From: Bacteroidales bacterium
GTDB taxonomy: Bacteria; Bacteroidota; Bacteroidia; Bacteroidales; VadinHA17
NCBI GenBank assembly: GCA_020201035.1
Contig: JAIVHO010000032.1
Span: 142,609 to 206,608 of the forward strand
Length of the DNA: 64,000 nucleotides
Reading direction: 5' to 3'
Part shown: positions 30,254 to 40,248 of the stretch, one piece after another
Numbering within the stretch: the stretch's first letter is position 1
Layout of the letters: each line of letters begins with the position of its first letter
Notes under the pieces: generated by a model
Databases searched by the model: none
What the model saw: the letters and a program-made list of their open reading frames with translations, nothing else
What the model was told of the DNA's origin: nothing
Program-made: the position numbers and the translations under genes

Positions 30254-31654
30254 ATGAAGCTTAAATTTCTGGGGGCTGTCCGCGAAGTAACAGGCAGCAA
30301 GCACCTGATAGTGACCGACAGCGGGAAAAGGATCCTGCTGGATTGTGGAATGTATCAGGGCAAGGGGCTGGAGACAGATGCTCTTAACAGGGATCTTGGC
30401 TTTGATCCCTCCGGGATTGATCACCTTATACTGTCACATGCCCATATTGACCATTCCGGACTTATCCCCTATATATACAAGCTTGGATTCAGGGGTTCCG
30501 TGGTAACCACAAATGCTACCAGGGATCTTTGTGCTATCATGCTGGCTGATTCAGGAGCTATACAGGAGCATGATACCTATACATTCAACAAAAAGAGAGC
30601 CCGAAAGGGTGAGGAGCCCGTTGAGCCTATATATACCAGAGCTGAGGCTGCTATGGTAATGGAACTCTTTATTGGTGTTCCATTTAACAGGAAGTTCAGG
30701 ATTGATGAAAATATAACTGTCAGATTTACCCATACCGGGCATATGCTGGGATCCGGTACTGCTTCTCTGGAGATCAGGGAGGGAAATGACACAATCCGTA
30801 TTGCCTACACAGGAGATATAGGAAGACCCGTAAACAGAATTCTTAAACCTCCGGACCCCTTTCCTCAGTGTGATATTCTTATAACAGAATCAACATATGG
30901 CAACCGACTGCATCAGGATACTATCAATTCAGGCAAGGAACTGCTATCAATAATACATAACACATGCGTGGAAAAGGGTGGAAAGCTAATTATTCCCTCA
31001 TTCAGTGTCGGCCGCACACAGGAATTGGTTTATACCCTGAACAATTTCTACAATAATAATCTCCTGCCCAGAATTGAGATATATGTTGATTCGCCGCTGT
31101 CCATAAATGCCACGGAAATATTCAGGCTGCACCCCGAATGCTTTAATAGTCAGATCAGGGAGGTGATGGAGAGTGATCCTGATCCGTTCGGATTCAATTC
31201 ACTTCACTATATCAGGCATGCCCAGGACTCCAAAAGGCTTAATGATATCAAAAAGCCGGTTATTATTATTTCAGCGTCAGGTATGATGGAAGCAGGCAGG
31301 ATCAAGCATCACCTGGCAAACAATATATCCAATCCTGCCAATACGATTCTTGCGGTGGGATACTGCGCTCCACGCACCCTCGGGGCCAGACTCCTGAACG
31401 GAGAGAAGGAGGTATCCATACATGGCAACCTTTACGAGGTAAGGGCTGAAATAAAACGGATAGATTCCTTTTCAGGTCATGGTGATTACAGGGAGATGGC
31501 TGATTTTCTGCTATGTCAGGATCCCGCACTAATCAGCAACACCTTTCTTGTCCACGGTGAAGAAGAGCCGGCACAGAAATACAGTGAATACCTCTCCGGT
31601 AAGGGTTTTCAAAACATCACTATTCCCAAAAAAGGCCTTGAATTCCGGTATTAG
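30254..31654 (+). CDS. MBL-fold, beta-CASP RNase-like protein
   Basis: LSHAHIDHSGLIPYIYKLGF, FTHTGHMLGSGTASLEI, FSVGRTQELVYTLNNF, IIISASGMMEAGRIKHHL, SFSGHGDYREM. Confidence 0.92.
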   Translation: MKLKFLGAVREVTGSKHLIVTDSGKRILLDCGMYQGKGLETDALNRDLGFDPSGIDHLILSHAHIDHSGLIPYIYKLGFRGSVVTTNATRDLCAIMLADSGAIQEHDTYTFNKKRARKGEEPVEPIYTRAEAAMVMELFIGVPFNRKFRIDENITVRFTHTGHMLGSGTASLEIREGNDTIRIAYTGDIGRPVNRILKPPDPFPQCDILITESTYGNRLHQDTINSGKELLSIIHNTCVEKGGKLIIPSFSVGRTQELVYTLNNFYNNNLLPRIEIYVDSPLSINATEIFRLHPECFNSQIREVMESDPDPFGFNSLHYIRHAQDSKRLNDIKKPVIIISASGMMEAGRIKHHLANNISNPANTILAVGYCAPRTLGARLLNGEKEVSIHGNLYEVRAEIKRIDSFSGHGDYREMADFLLCQDPALISNTFLVHGEEEPAQKYSEYLSGKGFQNITIPKKGLEFRY

Positions 31655-31751
31655 TTTTCTTCAGTCAATTATGCTGACAATTTGTCCATCCGGGCGATAT
31701 GGCAATATATTTGTTGTATCCGGGTATATCAATCTGTAAATGTGTTGAGAG

Positions 31752-32405
31752 ATGACAAATAAAAAAGAGACCGAAAAGAGGGATAAAACAAATAGCAAGG
31801 CTACTGAAGCCACTGAAAGCAAGATCAATAAAGAAGATCAGCCGGTACCCGAAAATGAGAACAATCCGGGGGGCAACAGAGGTGGTGAACCAGTTGCTGA
31901 AGATAAAGAACAAACCGGTACTGCCGCAAAAGAGGAAAATAGTGACAATATTGAGGAGCAGGCCCCCACAGCGGAAGAAAAATTGGCAGAGATGCAGGAT
32001 AAGTATCTGAGGTTATCAGCTGAGTTCGACAACTACAGAAAAAGGACACTGAAAGAGAGGATTGAGATGACCAAAACAGCCGGTGAATCTATCCTGGTGA
32101 ATATTCTGCCTGTTATGGATGATTTTGACAGGGCTGTGAAGATAATGGAGAATGCACCTGACGTTAAAGCAATGAAGGAAGGCATAGACTTAATATACAA
32201 TAAATTACGTGATTTTCTTAAACAGAACGGCATTAAAGAGATTGAGTCAGATAACCGTGAGTTTGATACAGACCTGCATGAAGCAGTAACCAGTATTCCA
32301 GCCCCTGAAAAAAAGATGAAGGGAAAAGTGGTTGACACCATTCAAAAGGGCTATTACCTGCATGACAAGGTAATAAGATTTTCTAAAGTGGTAATCGGGG
32401 AGTAG
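31752..32405 (+). CDS. grpE: Nucleotide exchange factor GrpE
   Basis: LRLSAEFDNYRKRTLKERIEM...ILPVMDDFDRA...DTDLHEAVTSIPAP...VVDTIQKGYYLHDKVIRFSKVVIG; acidic N-terminus; next to dnaJ. Confidence 0.95.
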   Translation: MTNKKETEKRDKTNSKATEATESKINKEDQPVPENENNPGGNRGGEPVAEDKEQTGTAAKEENSDNIEEQAPTAEEKLAEMQDKYLRLSAEFDNYRKRTLKERIEMTKTAGESILVNILPVMDDFDRAVKIMENAPDVKAMKEGIDLIYNKLRDFLKQNGIKEIESDNREFDTDLHEAVTSIPAPEKKMKGKVVDTIQKGYYLHDKVIRFSKVVIGE

Positions 32406-32478
32406 GGAAACCGCTAATACCCGTGGGCATCAAAAACAGGCTTGAAGCCCACTAATTTTAATAACAGAGGAGCAACAG

Positions 32479-33630
32479 ATGTCAAAAAGAGATTATTACG
32501 AGATACTGGAAGTAGATAAGGGAGCCAGCAAGGAGGAGATAAAAAAATCGTATCGCAAACAGGCTCTTAAATACCATCCTGATAAGAACCCCGGTGATGC
32601 TGAGGCAGAGGAGAAGTTCAAGGAAGCGGCTGAGGCATACGAAGTTCTTAGCAATGATGAGAAGAGAGCCCGGTACGACAGGTTCGGTCATGCCGGAATG
32701 GGTAACGGCGGAGGCTTCAGCGGACAGCATATGACAATGGAAGATATCTTCTCCTCCTTTGGTGATATCTTCGGTGATGCTTTCGGCGGATTCGGCGGGT
32801 TTAGCAGCGGTTTCGGAGGAAGATCAAGGCCGCAGGTAAACAGGGGTTCAAACCTCAGGGTCAGGGTGAAGGTAAACCTGCAGGATGTGGCCAAAGGGGT
32901 GGAGAAAAAGATAAAGGTAAACAAGTATGTTTCATGCAAAACCTGCGGAGGCTCAGGAGCTGCTGACAGCAATAGTTATGAAAACTGTTCAACCTGCCGT
33001 GGTAGCGGTCATGTTACCAGGGTTACAAATACCATACTGGGACAGATGCAAAGCACCCAGACCTGCCCGGCCTGCGGGGGTGAAGGAAAAACGATCACCA
33101 AAAAGTGCAACAGCTGCTATGGAGAAGGAATTGTAAAGGAAGAGGAGGTAATTGCAATAAGCATACCTGCCGGTGTTGGTAAAGGAATGCAGATGACCCT
33201 GAGCGGCAAAGGAAATGCTGCCAGAAGAGGAGGCATGCCGGGCGATCTTATTGTTATGATTGATGAAGAGGAGCATCCCGAACTCATACGGGAAGGGAAC
33301 GACCTGATATTCAACCTTTTTATCTCTGTCCCTCAGGCTATCCTGGGTGATCAGGTTGAAATTCCGACCATTGACAGCAAGGTGAAAATAAAGATTGAGC
33401 CAGGCACACAGGGAGGCAAGATATTAAGACTGAGAGGAAAGGGAGTTCCCGATGTTAACGGGTACGGGAAGGGTGATCTGCTTGTGAATGTTAATGTATG
33501 GATACCAAAGGATATAACATCCGATGAGCAAAAAACCATTGAAAAGATGAGGCAGAGTGACTCTTTTGTTCCAAAACCGGGCAAGGATGATAAGGGATTT
33601 TTTGAACGGATGCGTTCATATTTCGAATAA
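32479..33630 (+). CDS. dnaJ: Molecular chaperone DnaJ
   Basis: [40 protein letters not shown]; four CxxCxGxG zinc motifs. Confidence 0.97.
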   Translation: MSKRDYYEILEVDKGASKEEIKKSYRKQALKYHPDKNPGDAEAEEKFKEAAEAYEVLSNDEKRARYDRFGHAGMGNGGGFSGQHMTMEDIFSSFGDIFGDAFGGFGGFSSGFGGRSRPQVNRGSNLRVRVKVNLQDVAKGVEKKIKVNKYVSCKTCGGSGAADSNSYENCSTCRGSGHVTRVTNTILGQMQSTQTCPACGGEGKTITKKCNSCYGEGIVKEEEVIAISIPAGVGKGMQMTLSGKGNAARRGGMPGDLIVMIDEEEHPELIREGNDLIFNLFISVPQAILGDQVEIPTIDSKVKIKIEPGTQGGKILRLRGKGVPDVNGYGKGDLLVNVNVWIPKDITSDEQKTIEKMRQSDSFVPKPGKDDKGFFERMRSYFE

Positions 33631-33684
33631 TTAATTTATATATTTATACCCCTGAAATAAAAACTAACCTGTAAAATAACATCC

Positions 33685-34608
33685 ATGTCTCTACTTGTTG
33701 CCGAAGAGGTAGTTAAACAATACAGCAACCACCTCGCCCTGGACAGACTGAATATGTCTGTTCCCAATAAAAGCATATACGGCCTGCTGGGGCCTAACGG
33801 TGCCGGTAAAACAACACTCCTGAGGATTATAAACCAGATAACGGCACCGGACAGCGGAAGAGTGCTTCTCGATGGTGCAAAACTTGGTCCCCACTCCCTT
33901 ACTAAAATAGGATATCTGCCGGAAGAGAGAGGTCTTTACAAAAAGATGAAAGTAGGAGAACAGGCAATCTATCTGGCCCGTCTAAAGGGATTGTCGAGAC
34001 ACGAAGCCATAAGACGCCTCAGGTACTGGTTTAAAAAACTTGAAATTATTGAGTGGTGGGACAAGAAGGTGGAGGAGCTTTCAAAGGGGATGCAGCAGAA
34101 AATCCAGTTTGTTACAACCGTTCTTCATGAACCTGAACTGCTGATCTTCGATGAACCCTTCAGCGGATTTGACCCCATAAATGCCAGAACCCTTAAGGAG
34201 GAGATACTCAGTTTGCGCGACAAGGGAGCAACAATTATCTTCTCAACACACAATATGGAATCGGTAGAGGAACTGTGTGACCATATAACCCTTATTGACC
34301 GTGCCAGGTCAATCCTCGAAGGAAACATTGAAACAATCCGTAACCAGTGGGCCGGCAACGAATATATTGTGAGATACTCAGGGGATCCTGAAATGAAAGA
34401 AAATGCGCTCTTTAACCTTCTCGAAACACGCAGGGAAAACGGTTATACTGATATCCGGTTTAATGCAAAGGAGAATATGCAGGTAAATGATATTATTAAA
34501 GAGGTAATCAGTAAAGGTGAAATGGTTTCGTTTAACCCGGCACTACCCTCAATGAATGAAATATTTATCAGGGTGGTTGAAGCAAACAAGGAACAAAAAT
34601 CTAAATAA
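33685..34608 (+). CDS. ABC transporter ATP-binding protein (NatA-like)
   Basis: Walker A GPNGAGKTT, signature LSKGMQQKIQ, Walker B LLIFDEPFSGFDP. Confidence 0.94.
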   Translation: MSLLVAEEVVKQYSNHLALDRLNMSVPNKSIYGLLGPNGAGKTTLLRIINQITAPDSGRVLLDGAKLGPHSLTKIGYLPEERGLYKKMKVGEQAIYLARLKGLSRHEAIRRLRYWFKKLEIIEWWDKKVEELSKGMQQKIQFVTTVLHEPELLIFDEPFSGFDPINARTLKEEILSLRDKGATIIFSTHNMESVEELCDHITLIDRARSILEGNIETIRNQWAGNEYIVRYSGDPEMKENALFNLLETRRENGYTDIRFNAKENMQVNDIIKEVISKGEMVSFNPALPSMNEIFIRVVEANKEQKSK

Positions 34609-34618
34609 CCTCTGAGTC

Positions 34619-35971
34619 ATGTCTAAAATATCAACCATAATCAACAGGGAGTATATTACAAGGGTTCGCAAAAAATCCTTTATTATAATGACCCTCCTGG
34701 CTCCCGTGCTTTTTGCAGCAATGGTATTTGTGCCTGTACTGATAATGTCGAATGACGATAAGGACTTTAAGAAAATTGCGGTTGTTGAGGATGGAACCGA
34801 TCTGTTTAAGGATGTTCTTAAAGACAGAGCAGACGTCACCTTTGAATATCTGGGCGATGTTGATATCAACACTATGAAATCAACCTATGCAGAGGCTGGA
34901 TATTACGGCGTTCTCTATATCTCACCCGTTGTGGTGAATGTCCCTGAGGCGGTACAGCTTATTTCTACCAAGCAGCCACCAATGGAGTTGCTGCAGTATA
35001 TTGAAAGATCTCTTGAAAAAAAGATAGAGGATGAAAAACTGGCCGGGTACAATATTGAAAACCTTGACCAGATAATGAAATCCATAGCTACGGATGTCAG
35101 GGTCCAGACAATCAGAATTGATGATAAGGGAGAAGCAAAGGAGACTAACACAGGAATTGCAATGGGCCTTGCTTACGGAGGTGCCCTTATTATGTATATG
35201 ATTGTTCTGCTATTCGGGGTACAGGTGATGAGAGGTGTCTTCGAGGAAAAAAACAACAGGATTGTAGAAGTTATCATATCCTCTGTCAAACCCTTCGAAC
35301 TAATGATGGGTAAGATTATCGGGATTGCCCTGGTCGGTCTTACACAGTTTTTTGTATGGATACTGCTTACAGTAGCTATCGTAATGGTGGGCAAATCGAT
35401 GATTATGCCTGAAAACAGTACGGAGATTGCACAGGCAATGACCCAGAGCGTCATGCAGCAGGGAACGGCAAACGATCAGGCTGCTGAAATAATGGCTTCA
35501 ATACCGGAAGAGCAGCAGGAGTTTATGAAACTCTTTACCAGTTTTATGAATGTGCCCTGGGGATTAATATTAATCTCATTCCTCTTCTATTTCGTCTTCG
35601 GATATCTGCTTTATGCATCAATATTTGCTGCTGTTGGATCAGCAGTAGATTCTGAAAGTGATACCCAGCAGTTTATGTTTCCGATTATGCTGCCCATTAT
35701 CCTGGGCCTGTTCGTTGCAATGGGAACCATGGAGAACCCTGAAAGCTCACTCTCCTTCTGGTTCTCAATGATACCTTTCACATCACCAATTGTGATGATG
35801 GCCAGAATCCCGTTTGATGTGCCCGTATGGGAGGTGGCACTCTCTATTGCTATTCTTGCAGCAACCTTTGTTGGCTTCGTTTACATTGCAGGTAAGATAT
35901 ACAGGGTAGGTATTCTTATGTATGGAAAAAAGGTAACCTACAAGGAAATGTGGAAATGGATAAGGTACTGA
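34619..35971 (+). CDS. ABC transporter permease (NatB-like, ABC-2 family)
   Basis: IINREYITRVRKKSFIIMTLLAPVLFAAMVF...VFEEKNNRIVEVIISSVKPFELMMGKIIG. Confidence 0.92.
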   Translation: MSKISTIINREYITRVRKKSFIIMTLLAPVLFAAMVFVPVLIMSNDDKDFKKIAVVEDGTDLFKDVLKDRADVTFEYLGDVDINTMKSTYAEAGYYGVLYISPVVVNVPEAVQLISTKQPPMELLQYIERSLEKKIEDEKLAGYNIENLDQIMKSIATDVRVQTIRIDDKGEAKETNTGIAMGLAYGGALIMYMIVLLFGVQVMRGVFEEKNNRIVEVIISSVKPFELMMGKIIGIALVGLTQFFVWILLTVAIVMVGKSMIMPENSTEIAQAMTQSVMQQGTANDQAAEIMASIPEEQQEFMKLFTSFMNVPWGLILISFLFYFVFGYLLYASIFAAVGSAVDSESDTQQFMFPIMLPIILGLFVAMGTMENPESSLSFWFSMIPFTSPIVMMARIPFDVPVWEVALSIAILAATFVGFVYIAGKIYRVGILMYGKKVTYKEMWKWIRY

Positions 35972-36060
35972 TCCCTTAAAGGGAAGAACCCAACCTGACA
36001 TTTGAAGAATAGATTTTCCCCGGTCGCCGGGATAAAGAAATACAAAAAGGAAGAGGACTG

Positions 36061-37233
36061 ATGTCAAAAATTCTGGTAATAGACGATGAAAAGGCCATAA
36101 GGAACACCCTGAAAGAAGTTCTTGAATATGAAAAGCACCAGGTTGACATTGCAGGTGATGGCGCTACCGGACTGGAAATGTTTGGAAACAGCTCATATGA
36201 AATAGTCCTCTGCGACATTAAAATGGCGGGCATGGACGGAATTGAAGTACTTGAAAAACTTCATTCAGTATCACCTGATATTCCGGTTATTATGATCTCA
36301 GGCCACGGGAATATTGATACAGCTGTTGAAGCCATAAAGAAGGGAGCCTTTGATTTTCTTGAAAAGCCCCTGGACCTTAACCGGCTCCTGATTACAATGC
36401 GAAATGCCCTTGATAAATCAAAGCTTGTTACCCAGACAAAGGTTTTGAAAAAACAGGTCAGCAAGCGTTTTGAAATTGTGGGAAAAACAGAACCGGTTAT
36501 GAGGATGCTCTCAATGATAGATACCGTTGCGCCTACAGAAGCAAGGGTTCTTATTACCGGACCCAATGGTAGCGGAAAAGAACTGGTTGCGCACCAGATA
36601 CATGAGAAAAGCCAGAGGTCAAAAGGACCTTTTGTGGAGGTTAACTGTGCAGCCATCCCTTCCGAACTGATTGAAAGTGAACTTTTCGGACACGAGAAAG
36701 GATCATTTACATCAGCAGTAAAGCAAAGGATAGGAAAGTTTGAGCAGGCAAACGGTGGTACAATATTCCTGGATGAAATAGGAGATATGAGTCTTTCAGC
36801 CCAGGCAAAAGTCTTAAGAGCACTACAGGAGAACAAGATATCCAGGGTGGGATCCGACAGGGATATTAATGTGGATGTAAGGGTGATTGCTGCCACAAAT
36901 AAGAATATTGCGGAAGAAATAGATCAAAAAAGATTCCGCGAAGACCTCTATCACAGGCTTTCCGTGATACTTATACAGGTGCCGTCACTTAATGAGCGCC
37001 TCGATGATATACCTCTTCTTGCCGAACATTTTAACCAGATCATCTGTTCTGAATATGGTATGAGCCCTAGAATCATAGAAAAGAGTGCAATAGAAGAGTT
37101 GCAAAAGATTAAGTGGACAGGCAATATCAGGGAATTCAGAAATGTGATAGAGAGACTGATAATTCTGTCACCTGAAAAGATTACCGGCAGGGAGATAAAA
37201 CAGTTTGCTCTTCCGGTCTCCGGTAATAATTAA
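36061..37233 (+). CDS. Sigma-54-type response regulator (REC-AAA+), no C-terminal HTH visible
   Basis: MSKILVIDDEKAIRNTLKEVLEYE receiver; GPNGSGKELVAHQIH Walker A; GTIFLDEIGDM Walker B; ends ITGREIKQFALPVSGNN. Confidence 0.9.
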   Translation: MSKILVIDDEKAIRNTLKEVLEYEKHQVDIAGDGATGLEMFGNSSYEIVLCDIKMAGMDGIEVLEKLHSVSPDIPVIMISGHGNIDTAVEAIKKGAFDFLEKPLDLNRLLITMRNALDKSKLVTQTKVLKKQVSKRFEIVGKTEPVMRMLSMIDTVAPTEARVLITGPNGSGKELVAHQIHEKSQRSKGPFVEVNCAAIPSELIESELFGHEKGSFTSAVKQRIGKFEQANGGTIFLDEIGDMSLSAQAKVLRALQENKISRVGSDRDINVDVRVIAATNKNIAEEIDQKRFREDLYHRLSVILIQVPSLNERLDDIPLLAEHFNQIICSEYGMSPRIIEKSAIEELQKIKWTGNIREFRNVIERLIILSPEKITGREIKQFALPVSGNN

Positions 37234-37315
37234 AACAGCTGATCCACAATAGTTTCATAAAATTATTGTTAACAATTTTTAACAGCCTGCTCTCAGCTTT
37301 CGGCCATCATTTCAC

Positions 37316-37323
37316 TATCTTTG
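37316..37323 (+). promoter_or_regulatory. Putative -7 promoter element (TATCTTTG)
   Basis: Exact TAnnTTTG match 27 bp upstream of ATG at 37351. Confidence 0.55.
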
Positions 37324-37350
37324 TAGCCCTGAAATTTTTTATTAAAAAGC

Positions 37351-38673
37351 ATGAGACATATCCTTGTATCTTACATTCTGTTTATCATTAGCGCAGTAGC
37401 TGCATTATCTCAGGAAAGTGCCACTATCAGCGGATCCACCCTGACTATCTCTTCCCCAATTCCAGCTGAAACACCACAGCAGCTGAGGGAGAGCGCACTA
37501 AAAATCTTTCTGGATTGCAGGTGGTGTGACAGGGATTATATCAAAAGGGTGATCCCCTTTGTCAACTATGTTAATAATAAGGATGAAGCTGATGTCCATA
37601 TACTGGTACGCAGGCAGGTTACCGGCGGCGGCGGCGGCGAGTACAGTTTTAGCTTTATTGGACAGGGACGGTTTGCAGGAATTGATGATGAACTGATCTT
37701 TTTCTCTTCGGTAGATGAAACCAGGAACGAAACAAGGCAGGGAAGATCAGGTACTATTGCCATGGGTCTGATGCAATATGTAGCCAGAACACCTATCGGA
37801 AAAAATATCAGAATATCGTATGAAGACATGGAGCTTCCGGGCAGAACTCTCAGCTCTGTAGTTGAGGATGACCCATGGGATAGCTGGATATTCAGGCTAA
37901 GGAGTTATGGCAGGTTTAACCGCGATGAGAATTATAATCGGTCCAATATAAGTGCCAGCTTCGGAGCCGACAGGATTACCGAGAAATGGAAGCTGGAATT
38001 TGATGCCGGATACAGCTTCAACCAGACAATCTACGCATCAGATGAGATAGATCCCTATTTCAGAAGAAACTGGAACTTCAGAACCCTGCTTGTTAAAAGC
38101 ATAGGAGACCACTGGGCTGCAGGGGTAAAAACCGGTACAGTAAGTGACACCTATAATAATTACGACCTGTTAGTGACCGTGGGGCCGGCATTGGAGTATA
38201 ACTTCTTTCCATATGATATGGCAAGCGAAAAGCAACTCAGAATACAGTATGGTATAAATGCCATCTACAATGACTACACTGACACTACTTCCTATCTAAT
38301 GTTACAGGAGACCCGCTTCAGCCAGTCGCTCAGCGCATCTATCGGTTTTAACCAGCCCTGGGGGTCAGGTGATCTCTCAATAACAACTTCTCACTTTCTG
38401 CATGATATAAGTCTGAACAGGATTACTATAAGGGGCGATCTTAACTACCGGATATACAAGGGCCTGTCAGTAAGCTTTGAACCAAGGGCATCACTTATAC
38501 ATGACCAGATAAACCTGCGAATGGAGGACCCAACCACCCAGGATATCCTTACCCAGCAGAGAGCTCTTAAATCTGGATACGACATATCCATAGAAATAGG
38601 TTTTACCTACTCCTTTGGATCAATATACAATAATGTTGTTAATCCACGCTTTTCATATACAGGCCGCTATTGA
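37351..38673 (+). CDS. Predicted outer-membrane beta-barrel protein
   Basis: Signal peptide; alternating amphipathic strands over the C-terminal 250 aa, aromatic C-terminus (RFSYTGRY). Confidence 0.6.
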   Translation: MRHILVSYILFIISAVAALSQESATISGSTLTISSPIPAETPQQLRESALKIFLDCRWCDRDYIKRVIPFVNYVNNKDEADVHILVRRQVTGGGGGEYSFSFIGQGRFAGIDDELIFFSSVDETRNETRQGRSGTIAMGLMQYVARTPIGKNIRISYEDMELPGRTLSSVVEDDPWDSWIFRLRSYGRFNRDENYNRSNISASFGADRITEKWKLEFDAGYSFNQTIYASDEIDPYFRRNWNFRTLLVKSIGDHWAAGVKTGTVSDTYNNYDLLVTVGPALEYNFFPYDMASEKQLRIQYGINAIYNDYTDTTSYLMLQETRFSQSLSASIGFNQPWGSGDLSITTSHFLHDISLNRITIRGDLNYRIYKGLSVSFEPRASLIHDQINLRMEDPTTQDILTQQRALKSGYDISIEIGFTYSFGSIYNNVVNPRFSYTGRY

Positions 38674-38754
38674 TGACCGGCCGAATTATTACCACTGTCT
38701 TTTTCTACCCCTTTTCGATTTAAGTTAAGCAATTGCCATATCTGCAAAAAAACT

Positions 38755-38762
38755 TAAGTTTG
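38755..38762 (+). promoter_or_regulatory. Putative -7 promoter element (TAAGTTTG) for aspA
   Basis: Exact TAnnTTTG match with an upstream TTG at about 20-bp spacing. Confidence 0.6.
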
Positions 38763-38787
38763 TATATTATCAATACCTGCAACAATC

Positions 38788-40239
38788 ATGCGGAAAGAGA
38801 GAGATATACTTGGTGAAAGGGATATTAAGGCGGATGCACTTTACGGCATCCACTCGCTGAGAGCAAGTGAAAATTTTCCCTGTAATATCCCTTTTAACCA
38901 GGAATGGTACAGGGCCGTTGGCATAACCAAGGTAGCCTGCTATCGTACCTATCGTAAGTTTTACAATGCAACGGTGTCGGGGTACGGTAATAATCACAGG
39001 GTTCCCTTTATGGATATGAAGATACTCGATGCCCTTGAAAAGGCTGCCATGGAGGTATCAGACGGAAAATGGTTCAGCCATTTTATTGTTCCGGCAGTTC
39101 AGGGAGGAGCGGGCACCAGCATCAATATGAATGTTAACGAAATAATCACCAACAGGGCGCTTATTCTCCTGGGTGAATCTCCCGGTTCATACGGCCATAT
39201 CGATCCCATCGATAATGCAAATATCTATCAGTCAACAAACGATACCATACCCACGGCGCTAACCGTGGCAGCAATGCGCCTGCTTTACAGGCTTGAAAAA
39301 ACTATTAATGCACTCAGGCAGAGTATAGAGGCTCATGAGAAGCAGACACGTGACCTGTTAAGACCTGCCTATACACAGATGCAGGAGGCAGTTCCCTCTT
39401 CATTCGGGGTGCTCCTCAGCACATATAATGAAGCATTGTCGCGCGACTGGTGGAGGGTATCAAAATGCCTCGAAAGGATCAAGGTTGTAAACCTCGGGGG
39501 AGGTGCAACGGGAACCGGTCTGGCCATACCCCGCTATTTTATGATGGAGGTGGTACCCACGCTCAGGGAGATTACAACCCTACCCTTAACAAGGGCGGAA
39601 AATCTGGCCGATGCCACGGCAAACATGGACATCTGGACAGAGGTTCATGCCACTCTGAAGGCACATGCTGTCAATCTTGAAAAGATAGCATCCGATATCA
39701 GGCTTATGGCATCAGACATCTCAGGTAAGGGTTATATGACCATTCCGGCCAGACAGGCAGGGAGTTCAGTAATGCCCGGAAAGGTGAATCCGGTAATACC
39801 GGAATTTGTTATTTCAGTAGCTAACCGGGTATATGCAAACGATATGCTGATCTCCTCCATGGCCGGACAGGGTTGCCTTGACCTGAACGCATATCTGCCG
39901 GTAATAGGTGACGCCCTGCTTAACACCCTTGAGCTGCTGATAGCAGCCGGTGAATCGTTTCGCAAAAACCTTACCGATGGCATGGTAATCAACAGGGATG
40001 CATCATATTCCGCAATGCTGGGAAGCTACACTACAACAACAGCTCTGATCCCGGTTATAGGCTATAACAATGCATCCAAAATAGCAGCATATATGAAGGA
40101 GACAAGATGTGATATCTACCATGCAATTGAGAAGACCGGCCTCATGCCAGTTGATGAAGCAAAGAGACTTCTTGCTCCCGAAAACCTCCTCAAGATGGGT
40201 TTTACCATCTCGGATCTCAATAATACCAATAAGATGTAG
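38788..40239 (+). CDS. aspA: Aspartate ammonia-lyase (aspartase/fumarase superfamily)
   Basis: ERDIKADALYGIHSLRASENF; STNDTIPTALTVAAMR; GSSVMPGKVNPVIPE signature. Confidence 0.9.
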   Translation: MRKERDILGERDIKADALYGIHSLRASENFPCNIPFNQEWYRAVGITKVACYRTYRKFYNATVSGYGNNHRVPFMDMKILDALEKAAMEVSDGKWFSHFIVPAVQGGAGTSINMNVNEIITNRALILLGESPGSYGHIDPIDNANIYQSTNDTIPTALTVAAMRLLYRLEKTINALRQSIEAHEKQTRDLLRPAYTQMQEAVPSSFGVLLSTYNEALSRDWWRVSKCLERIKVVNLGGGATGTGLAIPRYFMMEVVPTLREITTLPLTRAENLADATANMDIWTEVHATLKAHAVNLEKIASDIRLMASDISGKGYMTIPARQAGSSVMPGKVNPVIPEFVISVANRVYANDMLISSMAGQGCLDLNAYLPVIGDALLNTLELLIAAGESFRKNLTDGMVINRDASYSAMLGSYTTTTALIPVIGYNNASKIAAYMKETRCDIYHAIEKTGLMPVDEAKRLLAPENLLKMGFTISDLNNTNKM

Positions 40240-40248
40240 TGATCCAGC

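Noticed and set aside
36261-36896. 211-aa minus-strand ORF
   Set aside because: Antisense shadow of the REC-AAA+ regulator; no recognisable domain.
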